NCBI RefSeq assembly: GCF_000092025.1
Contig: NC_003062.2
Coordinates: 742,001-806,000 of the forward strand
Length of the DNA: 64,000 nt
Source of the DNA: Agrobacterium fabrum str. C58
GTDB taxonomy: Bacteria; Pseudomonadota; Alphaproteobacteria; Rhizobiales; Rhizobiaceae
Reading direction: 5' to 3'
Below, piece by piece: positions 28,874 to 37,593 of the stretch. The position numbers and the translations under genes were made by a program. Within the stretch, counting starts at the first letter, position 1, and each line of letters opens with the position of its first letter. The notes under the pieces are model-generated. The model was not told the origin of the DNA, did no database searches, and worked only from the letters and a program-made list of their open reading frames with translations.

Positions 28874-29842
28874 TTGGCAGTTTATACTGATATTACCGAA
28901 GACGAACTGAGGAATTTCCTCACGCAATATGACGTCGGCAGCCTCACCTCCTACAAGGGCATTGCCGAGGGTGTCGAAAACTCCAATTTCCTGCTGCACA
29001 CCACCAAAGATCCGCTGATCCTCACGCTTTATGAAAAGCGCGTGGAGAAAAACGATCTGCCCTTCTTCCTCGGCCTCATGCAGCATCTGGCCGCTAAGGG
29101 TCTGTCCTGCCCCTTGCCCCTGCCGCGCAAGGATGGCGAATTGCTGGGCGAATTGTCGGGCCGGCCGGCAGCGCTCATTTCCTTCCTCGAAGGCATGTGG
29201 CTGAGAAAACCGGAAGCGAAACATTGCCGGGAAGTCGGCAAGGCGCTGGCCGCCATGCATCTGGCGAGCGAAGGGTTCGAGATCAAGCGGCCCAATGCGC
29301 TCTCGGTCGATGGCTGGAAAGTGCTGTGGGACAAATCCGAAGAGCGTGCCGATGAGGTGGAGAAGGGGTTGAGGGAAGAGATTCGCCCGGAGATCGATTA
29401 TCTTGCCGCCCATTGGCCGAAAGATTTGCCGGCAGGCGTCATCCATGCGGATCTGTTTCAGGACAATGTCTTCTTCCTCGGAGACGAGCTTTCCGGCCTG
29501 ATCGATTTTTATTTCGCCTGTAACGACCTGCTCGCTTATGACGTGTCGATCTGCCTGAACGCCTGGTGCTTCGAAAAGGATGGCGCTTACAACGTCACCA
29601 AGGGCAAGGCGCTGCTGGAAGGTTATCAGTCGGTTCGACCGCTGAGCGAAGCGGAGCTGGAAGCGCTGCCGCTGCTGTCACGCGGTTCGGCGTTACGTTT
29701 CTTCCTGACCCGGCTTTACGACTGGCTGACGACGCCGGCCGGCGCGCTGGTGGTGAAGAAGGATCCGCTGGAATATCTGCGCAAGCTGCGCTTCCACCGC
29801 ACGATCGCCAATGTCGCCGAATATGGGCTGGCGGGCGAATGA
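28874..29842 (+). CDS. thrB: Homoserine kinase (ThrB type II, APH-like fold)
   Basis: A 322-residue homoserine kinase of the aminoglycoside-phosphotransferase-like class, not the GHMP class. It phosphorylates homoserine before threonine synthase. Marks: [31 protein letters not shown], the catalytic loop [14 protein letters not shown] and the metal-binding GLIDFYFAC. The start is a TTG at 28874 with AAGAG upstream; no ATG fits the conserved N-terminus. Its stop overlaps the rnhA ATG. thrC is in the same window, about 13 kb away. Confidence 0.95.
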   Translation: MAVYTDITEDELRNFLTQYDVGSLTSYKGIAEGVENSNFLLHTTKDPLILTLYEKRVEKNDLPFFLGLMQHLAAKGLSCPLPLPRKDGELLGELSGRPAALISFLEGMWLRKPEAKHCREVGKALAAMHLASEGFEIKRPNALSVDGWKVLWDKSEERADEVEKGLREEIRPEIDYLAAHWPKDLPAGVIHADLFQDNVFFLGDELSGLIDFYFACNDLLAYDVSICLNAWCFEKDGAYNVTKGKALLEGYQSVRPLSEAELEALPLLSRGSALRFFLTRLYDWLTTPAGALVVKKDPLEYLRKLRFHRTIANVAEYGLAGE

Positions 29843-30279
29843 AACACGTCGATATTTTCACCGATGGCGCCTGCTCCGGCAATCCCGGGCCGGGCGGCTG
29901 GGGTGCGGTGCTGCGTTATGGCGAGACCGAAAAGGAACTCTCCGGCGGCGAAGCCGACACCACCAACAACCGCATGGAATTGCTGGCGGCGATCTCGGCG
30001 CTCAACGCGCTGAAGAGCCCTTGCGAGGTCGATCTTTATACCGACAGCGCCTATGTGAAGGACGGCATCACCAAGTGGATTTTCGGCTGGAAAAAGAAGG
30101 GCTGGAAAACCGCCGATAACAAGCCGGTCAAGAATGTCGAGCTTTGGCAGGCGCTGGAGGCGGCGCAGGAGCGCCACAAGGTCACCCTGCATTGGGTGAA
30201 GGGCCATGCCGGCCACCCGGAAAACGAGCGTGCCGATGAGCTGGCGCGCAAGGGCATGGAGCCTTTCAAACGCCGGTAA
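29839..30279 (+). CDS. rnhA: Ribonuclease HI
   Basis: A 146-residue RNase H that degrades the RNA of RNA-DNA hybrids. The four catalytic acidic residues are in [37 protein letters not shown] and [11 protein letters not shown]. The basic handle region ([17 protein letters not shown]) typical of E. coli type RNase HI is present. ATG overlaps the thrB stop (ATGA at 29839-29842), indicating translational coupling. Confidence 0.97.
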   Translation: MKHVDIFTDGACSGNPGPGGWGAVLRYGETEKELSGGEADTTNNRMELLAAISALNALKSPCEVDLYTDSAYVKDGITKWIFGWKKKGWKTADNKPVKNVELWQALEAAQERHKVTLHWVKGHAGHPENERADELARKGMEPFKRR

Positions 30280-30335
30280 CGCAGGCCTGCTGTCTTGTCG
30301 GTGTGACTGGCTCTGGGCGGGCGCGACGCTCAATC

Positions 30336-30383
30336 CCGATTGGGGGTCCGATTGAGAGATCGATTTGCGGCCCGATTGGGGGT
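30336..30383. repeat. Four tandem 12-bp direct repeats (iteron-like)
   Basis: Four units in exact 12-bp register: CCGATTGGGGGT, CCGATTGAGAGA, TCGATTTGCGGC, CCGATTGGGGGT. The first and last are identical; the CGATT core is in all four. They lie between rnhA and the Dabb gene, about 70 bp upstream of its ATG, in non-coding DNA. Confidence 0.8.
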
Positions 30384-30455
30384 TGTGAAAACTGAAACCC
30401 GACTTATCTTGTCGTCAAACAGCTTGGGCGGCGTTCCAGCGGAGGAGACATTCGG

Positions 30456-30764
30456 ATGATCCTGCATTGTGTATTTCTAAGGTTCAAGGCTGCGACGGCA
30501 TCCTCTGAAAAACACGCTGTTTTCGAGGCGATTGCGGCCCTGAAGGACGAGATACCGGGGATCGTCGATGTTAAATACGGCCAGAACATCTCGCCCGAAG
30601 GCCTGAATGGCGGTTTTGTCGATGGCTTCATCGTCACGCTGGAAAGCCCCGAAGCCCGCGATGGCTATCTCGCCCATCCCCAGCATGTGGAAGTGGGGGA
30701 ACGGTTGGTGTCGCTGACCGATGGCGGCCTCGCCGGGCTTCTGGTGTTCGACATGAATGTGTAA
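30456..30764 (+). CDS. Dabb (stress-responsive alpha/beta barrel) family protein
   Basis: A 102-residue single-domain dimeric alpha-beta barrel protein. It starts MILHCVFLRFKAATASSEKH, with GIVDVKYGQNISPEGLNGGF and YLAHPQHVEVGERL, the usual Dabb pattern with HPxH. Family members include stress-induced plant proteins and some cyclase-like enzymes; function here unknown. GGAGGAGA lies just upstream. The 12-bp repeat array precedes it. Convergent with the autotransporter. Confidence 0.85.
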   Translation: MILHCVFLRFKAATASSEKHAVFEAIAALKDEIPGIVDVKYGQNISPEGLNGGFVDGFIVTLESPEARDGYLAHPQHVEVGERLVSLTDGGLAGLLVFDMNV

Positions 30765-30778
30765 AGGCTGGTTGCCGG

Positions 30779-33319
30779 TCAGAAAGTGATCTTCCAGCCG
30801 GCCCGAACCCATAGGCCGGGATCGTTGCCCTCGGTGGTGACGTTGACGTTCAGTGATGCCGTCCCGCCCGCTATATCGAATTCCGCGCCGAGGCCACCGC
30901 GCAGCCAGAAGCGGTCTATATCCTGCCCGGCGAAGGAAAACCCCATCAAGTCATCAATGGTGCCCGTAGTTGTTGCTGTTTTCTTTTCCAGCCGGTAGGC
31001 CGCCTCGGCCCTTGCCAGAAAGCGGATCGAGTCGCTGAAATTGGTGACGCCGTCGAGACCCGCGCGAATGATGGTGGATTGCTCGCCGCTCGCATCGAAA
31101 CCGGCCGGAAACGCCCCGCCGGTTTCCGCATAAGCGCCCATCTCGGCTTTTGCATAGGTCACGCCGGCATAGGGTGTCAGGTTCCATTCGCCGATTGTGA
31201 GCGCATCCAGCCAGTCAAAGCGCAGTTTCGCTGCCCAGACATTGAGATCGGTCTCGCCGCGCGAATAATCCATCGTGCCGCCATTGAGGTAACCCCGCTC
31301 GATCGACATTCTGCCGGGTGCATAATAACCGCCAATGGTGGCATAAAGGCCATCAGTGAGCGGCAGGCTGATCTCGGGAGCGATGTAGAAGCCGCTGTGG
31401 ATGAAGTCTCCGCCGGTATTGATATCGCGTTGGTCGTAAAGGCCGCCAAAGGCGATGCGCGCCGTCGCGCCACCGTCGAGCCCGAAACCATAACCGATAT
31501 CGGCAATACCAAAAGCGCCAGCCGCATCGCGGCCGTCATTGTGACCAACATCGCTGACGATGGAAAAAGATTGACGGCCCGGCTCCAGCAGGCTGCGCAT
31601 CGGCATGCCATGCGCGCCGTCGAGAACGATATTGGCAATGTTGAGGCCGACACCCGCATTCGGCCTTGCTGCAATCGTCCCCGCATATTGATCCAGATCG
31701 ATGATGCCCGAACGCGCAGGAAGGATGGAATGGCCAGTTTTGGCGGCGGAACCGGGTGAGGAAACAGAAGATGCAGTAGGTGTCGACGCTGCGCCAGATG
31801 TCGTGGTTGCGGGCGATGTGGAAGTATTGGAAGAGCCGGAGGGCGAGGCGGATGCAGATGAGGTAGATGATGGAGAGGAGGAGGTGGTGCCGGACGATGC
31901 CGAAGGAGTAGTTGAGGTTACCGCTCTATTGGTGGGATCGATTCCTCGCGGTTGTCTTCCGCTACTTCGGGGATCTGCAGGTGTCACCGTATCCACATTG
32001 TCAAGATTGGTGCGCGGGTCCGCTGTGGCGGAGACAGCAAGCACGATTCGGGCGATGTAAGATGTGTTATTTCTTGTTCGGCCCACAACGATGTTGCCAT
32101 CGGCGCTTACGTCCGTAGCGGTACTTGTGAAGTCGCTGGCGATAGGGACACCATTGTTCCGCAACCAGTCCTCAACGGACAGCATTCCGCCAGGTTCGGT
32201 CCAGCGGAAGCCGCGCTGACCGCTGGCGGATTGCCAATTCCCGACAATGACCGAACCGTCCGCGCTCATGGCATAGGGTATAGAGCCACTTCCGTTCGGA
32301 ATTACCTCAAGCGGCTGCATTGATCCAGTGGCAGCGTTCCATCGGAAGGCATGCCATTCATCAATGAACATTTTGACGTCGGGGTTGACGGGACCGTCTT
32401 TGATGTCAGTTCCGTCGAACTTTCCCGCCCTGTCCTCCAACACTTCGATCGGCACTTGCACGACGAATCTGGAGACCCCCGCGACAATCGTGCCGTCCGT
32501 ATTGGTCGCTAACGCACGCGCACCGTACGAACCGGGAAGTGTTCCGATATCGACAGCACCATCTGTTGCGGTCCAACGAAAGGCGTGCACGTTCGCCGCG
32601 GTAAAGTATTCCCCGACAACAACTCTTCCATCGAGGCTGACGTCATTGGCAACGGAAGAGGTTACATCCGCGGGCATGTCAATCGCTGTCATGACACCGG
32701 TGGCCGCTGACCAGCGAAATGCTCGCTGCACATCAGCATTTTCGGATACACCAATGATGATCGACCCATCGCCACTCACGCCCGTGGCGGAGGATTTGCC
32801 GATCCCCTGTAGGGTGCCAAGTGTCCTCATTCCGGTTCTCGCGGTCCAGCGGAACGCCTGGTCGCTACTGGAGGTGCCCACGATCACGGAGCCGTCCACA
32901 TTTGTCTTCTCGGGGCGGCCACCATTTGCTTCAATCCCACCATCTATATAGCGCAGCGTTCCCGTCGCCGCCTCCCAGCGAAAAGGTCGCGGGCCATTGC
33001 TGGAAATCGAATATCCGACCGCGACAGACCCGTCTCCGCTGATGCCGTTGACGAAATTCGTTCCTGCTCCTTCGAGCCAGCGAACGTAGGGGAAGCCCGG
33101 AATGTCACCTGCTGTGGCGACACAGTTCAGTCCGAGTAACATTGGAACGGTGAAGAGAAATGTCAGAGGTTTCGGGGATAGCCAGCCCGTCATCAGGCGC
33201 GACGACTGAGCCGCAGGGCGGCGCGGCACCGGGGCGTTCAGCGCTAAGGCTCCGATCAAGTTTTTGTGTGAAACGAAAATCGAGTGAGGCTGGAAGATTG
33301 TTGACGTGTTGCTGCGCAT
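30779..33319 (-). CDS. Autotransporter with HAF-repeat passenger domain
   Basis: An 846-residue surface protein. An extended N-terminus leads to a signal peptide (hydrophobic PLTFLFTVPMLLGLNC, cleavage near VATAG at about residue 71). Residues about 75-430 hold about seven HAF-type repeats built around DGSVxVG and FRWxAATG. A low-complexity Ser/Thr/Ala/Pro linker follows (about 445-525), then a C-terminal beta-barrel of about 320 residues ending WVRAGWKITF, the terminal Phe typical of outer-membrane barrels. It should be a type V secreted adhesin-like protein. Start at ATG 33319 with GGAGAAAGG upstream; GTG 33325 or ATG 33193 are alternatives. Ligand unknown. Confidence 0.88.
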   Translation of the reverse strand: MRSNTSTIFQPHSIFVSHKNLIGALALNAPVPRRPAAQSSRLMTGWLSPKPLTFLFTVPMLLGLNCVATAGDIPGFPYVRWLEGAGTNFVNGISGDGSVAVGYSISSNGPRPFRWEAATGTLRYIDGGIEANGGRPEKTNVDGSVIVGTSSSDQAFRWTARTGMRTLGTLQGIGKSSATGVSGDGSIIIGVSENADVQRAFRWSAATGVMTAIDMPADVTSSVANDVSLDGRVVVGEYFTAANVHAFRWTATDGAVDIGTLPGSYGARALATNTDGTIVAGVSRFVVQVPIEVLEDRAGKFDGTDIKDGPVNPDVKMFIDEWHAFRWNAATGSMQPLEVIPNGSGSIPYAMSADGSVIVGNWQSASGQRGFRWTEPGGMLSVEDWLRNNGVPIASDFTSTATDVSADGNIVVGRTRNNTSYIARIVLAVSATADPRTNLDNVDTVTPADPRSSGRQPRGIDPTNRAVTSTTPSASSGTTSSSPSSTSSASASPSGSSNTSTSPATTTSGAASTPTASSVSSPGSAAKTGHSILPARSGIIDLDQYAGTIAARPNAGVGLNIANIVLDGAHGMPMRSLLEPGRQSFSIVSDVGHNDGRDAAGAFGIADIGYGFGLDGGATARIAFGGLYDQRDINTGGDFIHSGFYIAPEISLPLTDGLYATIGGYYAPGRMSIERGYLNGGTMDYSRGETDLNVWAAKLRFDWLDALTIGEWNLTPYAGVTYAKAEMGAYAETGGAFPAGFDASGEQSTIIRAGLDGVTNFSDSIRFLARAEAAYRLEKKTATTTGTIDDLMGFSFAGQDIDRFWLRGGLGAEFDIAGGTASLNVNVTTEGNDPGLWVRAGWKITF

Positions 33320-33409
33320 ACCCACCCTTTCTCCGGTGTCGTACCCTGTGACGAACCTAGACAGGGTTCAGCGGACTAAGGGCTGGAATATTTTGTGGAT
33401 GGCGCATCA

Positions 33410-33560
33410 TGCCCATTTGTGAATAAATGAATGAATTTAAGTATTGAATATGGATTATCTGTTCTTCATAGTTTATTATGTAGATAAATTTAAGTATTTT
33501 TTATGTAAATAACTTAATAATGTATATATATAAGTAAATAAAGATTTATCTCTTGAGTAA
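33410..33560. other. AT-rich island upstream of the autotransporter
   Basis: About 150 bp in which roughly four fifths of bases are A/T, in otherwise high-GC DNA. It contains TATATATA, a 12-bp direct repeat AATTTAAGTATT at 33434 and 33487, and no gene. It lies 90-240 bp upstream of the autotransporter start. The composition fits a target for an AT-preferring silencer such as MucR/Ros; inference only. The whole gap runs from 33320 to 33661. Confidence 0.55.
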
Positions 33561-33587
33561 TTTGTCTGAAGTGCTCGTGATTCGTCA

Positions 33588-33616
33588 AGGCCCGCGAACG
33601 ATAAGTCCGCGGGCCT
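33588..33616 (-). terminator. Hairpin downstream of peroxiredoxin
   Basis: A 9-bp perfect stem (AGGCCCGCG / CGCGGGCCT) with an 11-base loop, 46 bases after the peroxiredoxin stop codon. The T-rich tail on the minus strand is short (TTGAC). Confidence 0.5.
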
Positions 33617-33661
33617 GATTAATATTTGATGTATCAAGTTGTGTACTTAAGAATGGGCTTG

Positions 33662-34147
33662 TTAAAGCTGCTCAATCATTGCCGCGGCTGCCGAAACGGT
33701 CGCCTGGCCGGGGTTCTCTTCGACGTTCAGAGACTTCACCACGCCGTCTTCCACCAGCATGGAATAACGCTTAGAGCGCACACCAAGACCACCGCCGGAA
33801 AGATCGGCATCGAGGCCGAGCGCCTTGGTGAAGGAAGCGTCCCAGTCGGCGAGGAAGTGGATTTTGCCCTGGCCGCCCGACGATTGCGCCCAGGCGCCCA
33901 TTACATGCCAGTCATTGACGGAGACGACCGCGATATCATCCACGCCCTTGGCGAGAATGGCGTCGCGATTTTCGAGATAGCCCGGCAGATGGTTCAGCGA
34001 GCAGGTGGGGGTGAAGGCGCCGGGAACGGCAAAGAGGACCACCTTCTTGCCGCCGAAAAGCGCGTCGGTGGTGGTTTCCACCGGGCCATCGGCCGTCTTT
34101 TCCTTAAAAGTTGCGGAAGGTAGTTTTTCGCCGATCTTGATGGTCAT
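33662..34147 (-). CDS. Peroxiredoxin (Prx5 / hybrid-type AhpE-like redoxin)
   Basis: A 161-residue peroxiredoxin of the Prx5 class. The peroxidatic cysteine is in VPGAFTPTCSLNHLPGY near residue 50, with the supporting Arg in GVRSKRYSMLVEDG. Also seen: VVSVNDWHVMGAWAQ and FLADWDASFTKALGLD. No glutaredoxin domain is fused. It reduces peroxides in the cytoplasm with thiol donors. ATG at 34147 gives MTIKIGEKLPSATF. Separate transcription unit; a hairpin follows at 33588. Confidence 0.94.
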   Translation of the reverse strand: MTIKIGEKLPSATFKEKTADGPVETTTDALFGGKKVVLFAVPGAFTPTCSLNHLPGYLENRDAILAKGVDDIAVVSVNDWHVMGAWAQSSGGQGKIHFLADWDASFTKALGLDADLSGGGLGVRSKRYSMLVEDGVVKSLNVEENPGQATVSAAAAMIEQL

Positions 34148-34247
34148 GTCCGTGCTCCTCTGGTCGTTCGGTTCGCGCGACTATAGAGCAGGGACATGAA
34201 ATCTGTCATGCGGTTTTCGTTTGAAATGCCGTATGCCAGACACCCGC

Positions 34248-35096
34248 TCAGGGCTTGGGAAAATTCAGCACCGTTTCCATCGCCCGGTCGCCGGATTTGA
34301 CCAGGATGGGCCAGCTGTTTCCCGGCACCTGGTAGGTTTTCGGAAGGCCTTTGATGTTCATGTAGAAGGAGAGCTTGCGCTTGTCGCGCACCAGGTTCTG
34401 CGGTTCGTAATAGGCAAAACCGGAAGGGCCGGCGATGAAGATTTCGGTCTCCTTGGGCGCATTTTCCGGGAGCTGCAGCTGCACGCCAAGCATGGTCTTG
34501 TCAGGGGTGATGTGGAAATCGATGACCTTGAAATCGTCGGAAGCCGCTTCGGGCAGGGTTTCGCGCGCCTCTTCGAGAAGGCGGCGTTCCTCACTGTCAT
34601 CATCGGCAGCATTGCCGCGGCTGATGGAAAATTTCGCCTCGAAGGGAATGCAGATATTCTGGCACACGCCGATGAAGGCGGTGATGTCGATCGTCCCGCT
34701 TGCCGCCGGATCGGTGGCTTTCAACTGAAAGGGAAGGCTGACGGCGTGGTCATAACCGATATCGGTGATATCGCCGTTCTCGATCAGTTTCGGGACGGGA
34801 TAGGCCATGGTGGTCAGGCTGACGCCGCTTGCCGGATCGGGGGTGATCTGCGGCGGTATGCCGGCTTCGCCCGGTTCGCGCCAATAGGTTATCCAGCCGT
34901 CCTTTGGCTCGATCTGCAGCACGCCGCGCACCACGCCGTCAGCATCCATGGCAAGGCTTGCCACCCGCATCTGGCCGCCTTCGCTTCTTGCCCAGTCGGT
35001 AATTTCGGCCTGCGCGGCTTGCCCGCCACCGAGAAGGGCGGCGAATACGACGGCGAGGCGAAGATGTGAAAATCGAAAGAATATCCTGACGCTCAT
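34248..35096 (-). CDS. DsbD N-terminal domain (thiol-disulfide interchange) periplasmic protein
   Basis: A 282-residue exported protein: signal peptide (about residues 1-30, ending QAAQAEI) followed by an alpha-type DsbD/ScsB N-domain. A CxxxC pair in FIGVCQNICIPFEAKF occupies the place of the redox cysteines. The transmembrane and thioredoxin-like parts of full DsbD are missing, so the protein is a stand-alone periplasmic domain. Partner reductase unknown. It is divergent from the YqgE gene. Confidence 0.85.
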   Translation of the reverse strand: MSVRIFFRFSHLRLAVVFAALLGGGQAAQAEITDWARSEGGQMRVASLAMDADGVVRGVLQIEPKDGWITYWREPGEAGIPPQITPDPASGVSLTTMAYPVPKLIENGDITDIGYDHAVSLPFQLKATDPAASGTIDITAFIGVCQNICIPFEAKFSISRGNAADDDSEERRLLEEARETLPEAASDDFKVIDFHITPDKTMLGVQLQLPENAPKETEIFIAGPSGFAYYEPQNLVRDKRKLSFYMNIKGLPKTYQVPGNSWPILVKSGDRAMETVLNFPKP

Positions 35097-35257
35097 GCTT
35101 CCCGTCTAACCCAACATCGGCCAGTGGACCAGTTACGAATTCGTGCGGTTCATCATTTTCGGTTGATTGATCGGGCGCTATGCCGCATCCTACGCACTGT
35201 CGAAGTGCGAACGCCGTTTTCCGTGCAAGGATGGAATTCGGTCTGCTGGAGGCGCCG

Positions 35258-35863
35258 GTGAGCTTTTCAACCCTGATGGACAAACGCGAACGTGGCTCTT
35301 TCGATAGCCAGTTCCTGATCGCCATGCCGGGGCTGGACGATGGCAATTTTGCCCGTTCGGTGATCTATATCTGCGCCCATTCGGACGCCGGCGCCATGGG
35401 CTTCATCATCAACCGCCCGCAGCAGATTACCTTCACGGACATTCTGCTGCATCTGAAGCTGGTGGATAGCAACGACGCGATCATGCTGCCCAACCGCACC
35501 CGCGAATTTCCGATCCAGTGCGGCGGCCCGGTCGAATCCGGCCGCGGTTTCGTGCTGCATTCGGATGATTATTTGAGCGAATCCTCCATTCCGGTCAGCG
35601 ATGATATTTCGCTGACGGCGACGCTCGATATCGTCCGAGCCATCTCCAATGGCCGCGGCCCGCAAAAGGCGACCATGATGCTCGGTTATGCCGGCTGGGG
35701 TCCGGGCCAGCTGGAAAACGAGATCGCCAATAATGGCTGGCTGAATTGCCCGGCGGCGGAAGAGCTGATCTTCGACCGTGGTCTGGACAATAAATATGAG
35801 CGGGCGCTGGCCCTGATGGGCGTCGATGCCCGTATGCTCTCCACGGATGCCGGGCACGCCTGA
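35258..35863 (+). CDS. YqgE/AlgH family protein
   Basis: A 201-residue UPF0301 protein. Family segments: [55 protein letters not shown], and the C-terminal [20 protein letters not shown]. The molecular function is not established; AlgH was linked to alginate regulation in Pseudomonas. GTG at 35258 is preferred because GGAGG precedes it at correct spacing; ATG codons at 35231 and 35276 are also in frame. Confidence 0.9.
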   Translation: MSFSTLMDKRERGSFDSQFLIAMPGLDDGNFARSVIYICAHSDAGAMGFIINRPQQITFTDILLHLKLVDSNDAIMLPNRTREFPIQCGGPVESGRGFVLHSDDYLSESSIPVSDDISLTATLDIVRAISNGRGPQKATMMLGYAGWGPGQLENEIANNGWLNCPAAEELIFDRGLDNKYERALALMGVDARMLSTDAGHA

Positions 35864-35969
35864 GCCCATTTTGTTCTCGATTGTTTTTTGCTGGAACCAA
35901 ATCCTGATCCCTGACGTTACTCACCCGGAAAGCCGAACAGAAAGTACGGCTTAACTAGGGAGAAGTAAA

Positions 35970-36161
35970 ATGGGTAGCACATCTGACAAGATCGCCGGTA
36001 AAACCAATGAAGTTGCCGGCAAGGTGAAGAAGAACGTCGGCGAAGCGACGGGCAATAATGAATTGCGCGCCAAGGGTGCCGCCCAGGAAACCAAGGGCAA
36101 GGTGCAGACTTCTGTCGGCAAGGCGAAGGATGCCGTCAAGGGCGCCGTCGACCGCATGTAA
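35970..36161 (+). CDS. CsbD family stress protein
   Basis: A 63-residue hydrophilic CsbD-like protein, Lys/Ala/Gly-rich, with the repeating pattern [20 protein letters not shown], then [19 protein letters not shown] and [13 protein letters not shown]. The family is induced by general stress in many bacteria and is largely disordered; function unclear. GGGAGAAG lies before the ATG. Terminator-like hairpins follow at 36178. Confidence 0.93.
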   Translation: MGSTSDKIAGKTNEVAGKVKKNVGEATGNNELRAKGAAQETKGKVQTSVGKAKDAVKGAVDRM

Positions 36162-36177
36162 TATTGCATGAATTGAT

Positions 36178-36233
36178 GCGCCCCTCCCACAACAGGGCGC
36201 GTGGAGCGCATGTGTTATGGCACATGCGCTCTT
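36178..36233 (+). terminator. Tandem hairpins after csbD-like gene
   Basis: First hairpin GCGCCC / GGGCGC (36178-36200), second an 11-bp perfect stem GAGCGCATGTG / CACATGCGCTC with loop TTATGG (36204-36231), followed by TTG. The second hairpin is the likely terminator. Confidence 0.6.
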
Positions 36234-36320
36234 GTCGTGCGTGGGCCAAGGCTGACACGTTCGTCATGCCGGTATCTTATGTCTGCCTTTCCTCCTCCGA
36301 CCATTGCAAGGGTGTCACCC

Positions 36321-37415
36321 GTGAAGCTTTTCTCCTGCGCGTCCTGCGGCCAACCTGTTCATTTCGACAATCGCTTCTGTGTCGCCTGCGGCCACCGTCT
36401 GGCCTTCGTGCCGGAACGGCTGTCCATGGAAGCGCTCGCACCTGCGGGTGAACCGAACTGGCAGATCATCGCGGAGCCGGATAGGCAGGTGCGGTTCTGC
36501 GCCAATGAGGTGAACGATATCTGCAACTGGTCGGTGCCGGCGGAAAGCGCCAGCGCCTTTTGCCCGGCCTGTAGCCATAATCGCCTGGTGCCAGACATTG
36601 CAACGGAAGAGGGGATCGAGCAGTGGCGCGGCATCAGCCAGGCCCAGCGGCACCTGTTTTATTCGATCCTGAAGCTTGGCCTGCCGCATCCCAACCGTGA
36701 TGCTGATCCCGCCGGCGGTCTCGTTTTTGACTTTCTGGTGGATGAGGTGGCACCCGATGGCTCCATCATTCCCGCCATGACCGGTCACGACGAAGGCCTG
36801 ATCGCCATTCGCGCCGCAGAGGCCGATGATGCGACGCGCGAACAGGTACGCGCCAATATGAATGAGCCCTATCGCACCATGCTCGGCCATTTCCGCCACG
36901 AGGTCGGGCATTTTATCTGGAACAAGCTGGTGCGGGACGCGAACCGGCTGGAAGCCTGCCGCGCCGTTTTCGGCGACGAGCGCGAGGATTACGCTGCCGC
37001 CCTGCAGCGCAATTACGAGGGCGGGCCGCGACCAGACTGGCAGGAGAATTTCATCAGCTCCTATGCCTCGGTCCACCCATGGGAGGATTTCGCCGAATGT
37101 TTTGCCCATTATCTGCATATCGTCGATACGCTGGAGACGGCGCGCGCCTTCGGTGTGGCGATAGACCCCGACGGACATGAGGAAATGGCGGCGGAGGTGA
37201 CCTTCGATCCCTATAGGGCCCGCAGTGCCGCACAGCTGGTCAAGGCCTGGATTCCGCTCAGCGTCGCCATCAATTCCATTCAGCGTAGCATGGGGGAGGC
37301 GGACCTTTATCCCTTCGTGCTGACGCCGCCGGTGGTGGCGAAGATGGAGTTCGTTCACGACCTCCTGCATGGGACGGTGGCGGCGGACGCGCCGCAGATG
37401 GCGATGGGTCAGTGA
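36321..37415 (+). CDS. Zinc-ribbon zinc-binding metallopeptidase (Peptidase_Mx-like)
   Basis: A 364-residue protein starting with a zinc ribbon (CASCGQPVHFDNRFCVACGH). A second Cys cluster (FCANEVNDICNW, then FCPACSHN) follows, then a large helical domain with the metalloprotease motif HEVGH in FRHEVGHFIWNKLV and downstream acidic residues in HPWEDFAECFAHYLHI. This layout matches the putative zinc-binding metallopeptidase family (formerly DUF2248). No signal peptide. The substrate is unknown. GTG at 36321 has AAGGG upstream and starts exactly at the ribbon (MKLFSC). Confidence 0.88.
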   Translation: MKLFSCASCGQPVHFDNRFCVACGHRLAFVPERLSMEALAPAGEPNWQIIAEPDRQVRFCANEVNDICNWSVPAESASAFCPACSHNRLVPDIATEEGIEQWRGISQAQRHLFYSILKLGLPHPNRDADPAGGLVFDFLVDEVAPDGSIIPAMTGHDEGLIAIRAAEADDATREQVRANMNEPYRTMLGHFRHEVGHFIWNKLVRDANRLEACRAVFGDEREDYAAALQRNYEGGPRPDWQENFISSYASVHPWEDFAECFAHYLHIVDTLETARAFGVAIDPDGHEEMAAEVTFDPYRARSAAQLVKAWIPLSVAINSIQRSMGEADLYPFVLTPPVVAKMEFVHDLLHGTVAADAPQMAMGQ

Positions 37416-37466
37416 TCGTTTGGCGAGAAATCCAAGACTTTTGAGGAGAAGGAATAATCTCTCCTC

Positions 37467-37552
37467 CGTCATCCTCGGGCTTGTCCCGAGGATCTGCCAA
37501 TGGTCATTTTAGGATGCGTGATTAGATCCTCGGGACGAGCCCGAGGATGACG
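37467..37552. repeat. Inverted-repeat intergenic element (CGTCATCCTCGGG type), copy 1
   Basis: Two 28-bp arms at 37467-37494 and 37525-37552 are inverted repeats with one mismatch (a G-T wobble when folded). Each arm is itself a hairpin (CCTCGGG / CCCGAGG). A degenerate copy lies at 44801-44889. It sits in the gap between two convergent genes. Confidence 0.8.
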
Positions 37553-37593
37553 TCGTACTCGTCTAGGGCAGACACATCACCGCACCCCTTCGC

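Noticed and set aside
30336..30383. Four direct repeats considered as a CRISPR array
   Set aside because: Units are contiguous 12-mers without spacers, and there are no cas genes.
31701..32060. A very acidic plus-strand frame (Glu/Asp/Val-rich)
   Set aside because: It is the complement of the Ser/Thr/Ala low-complexity linker of the autotransporter.
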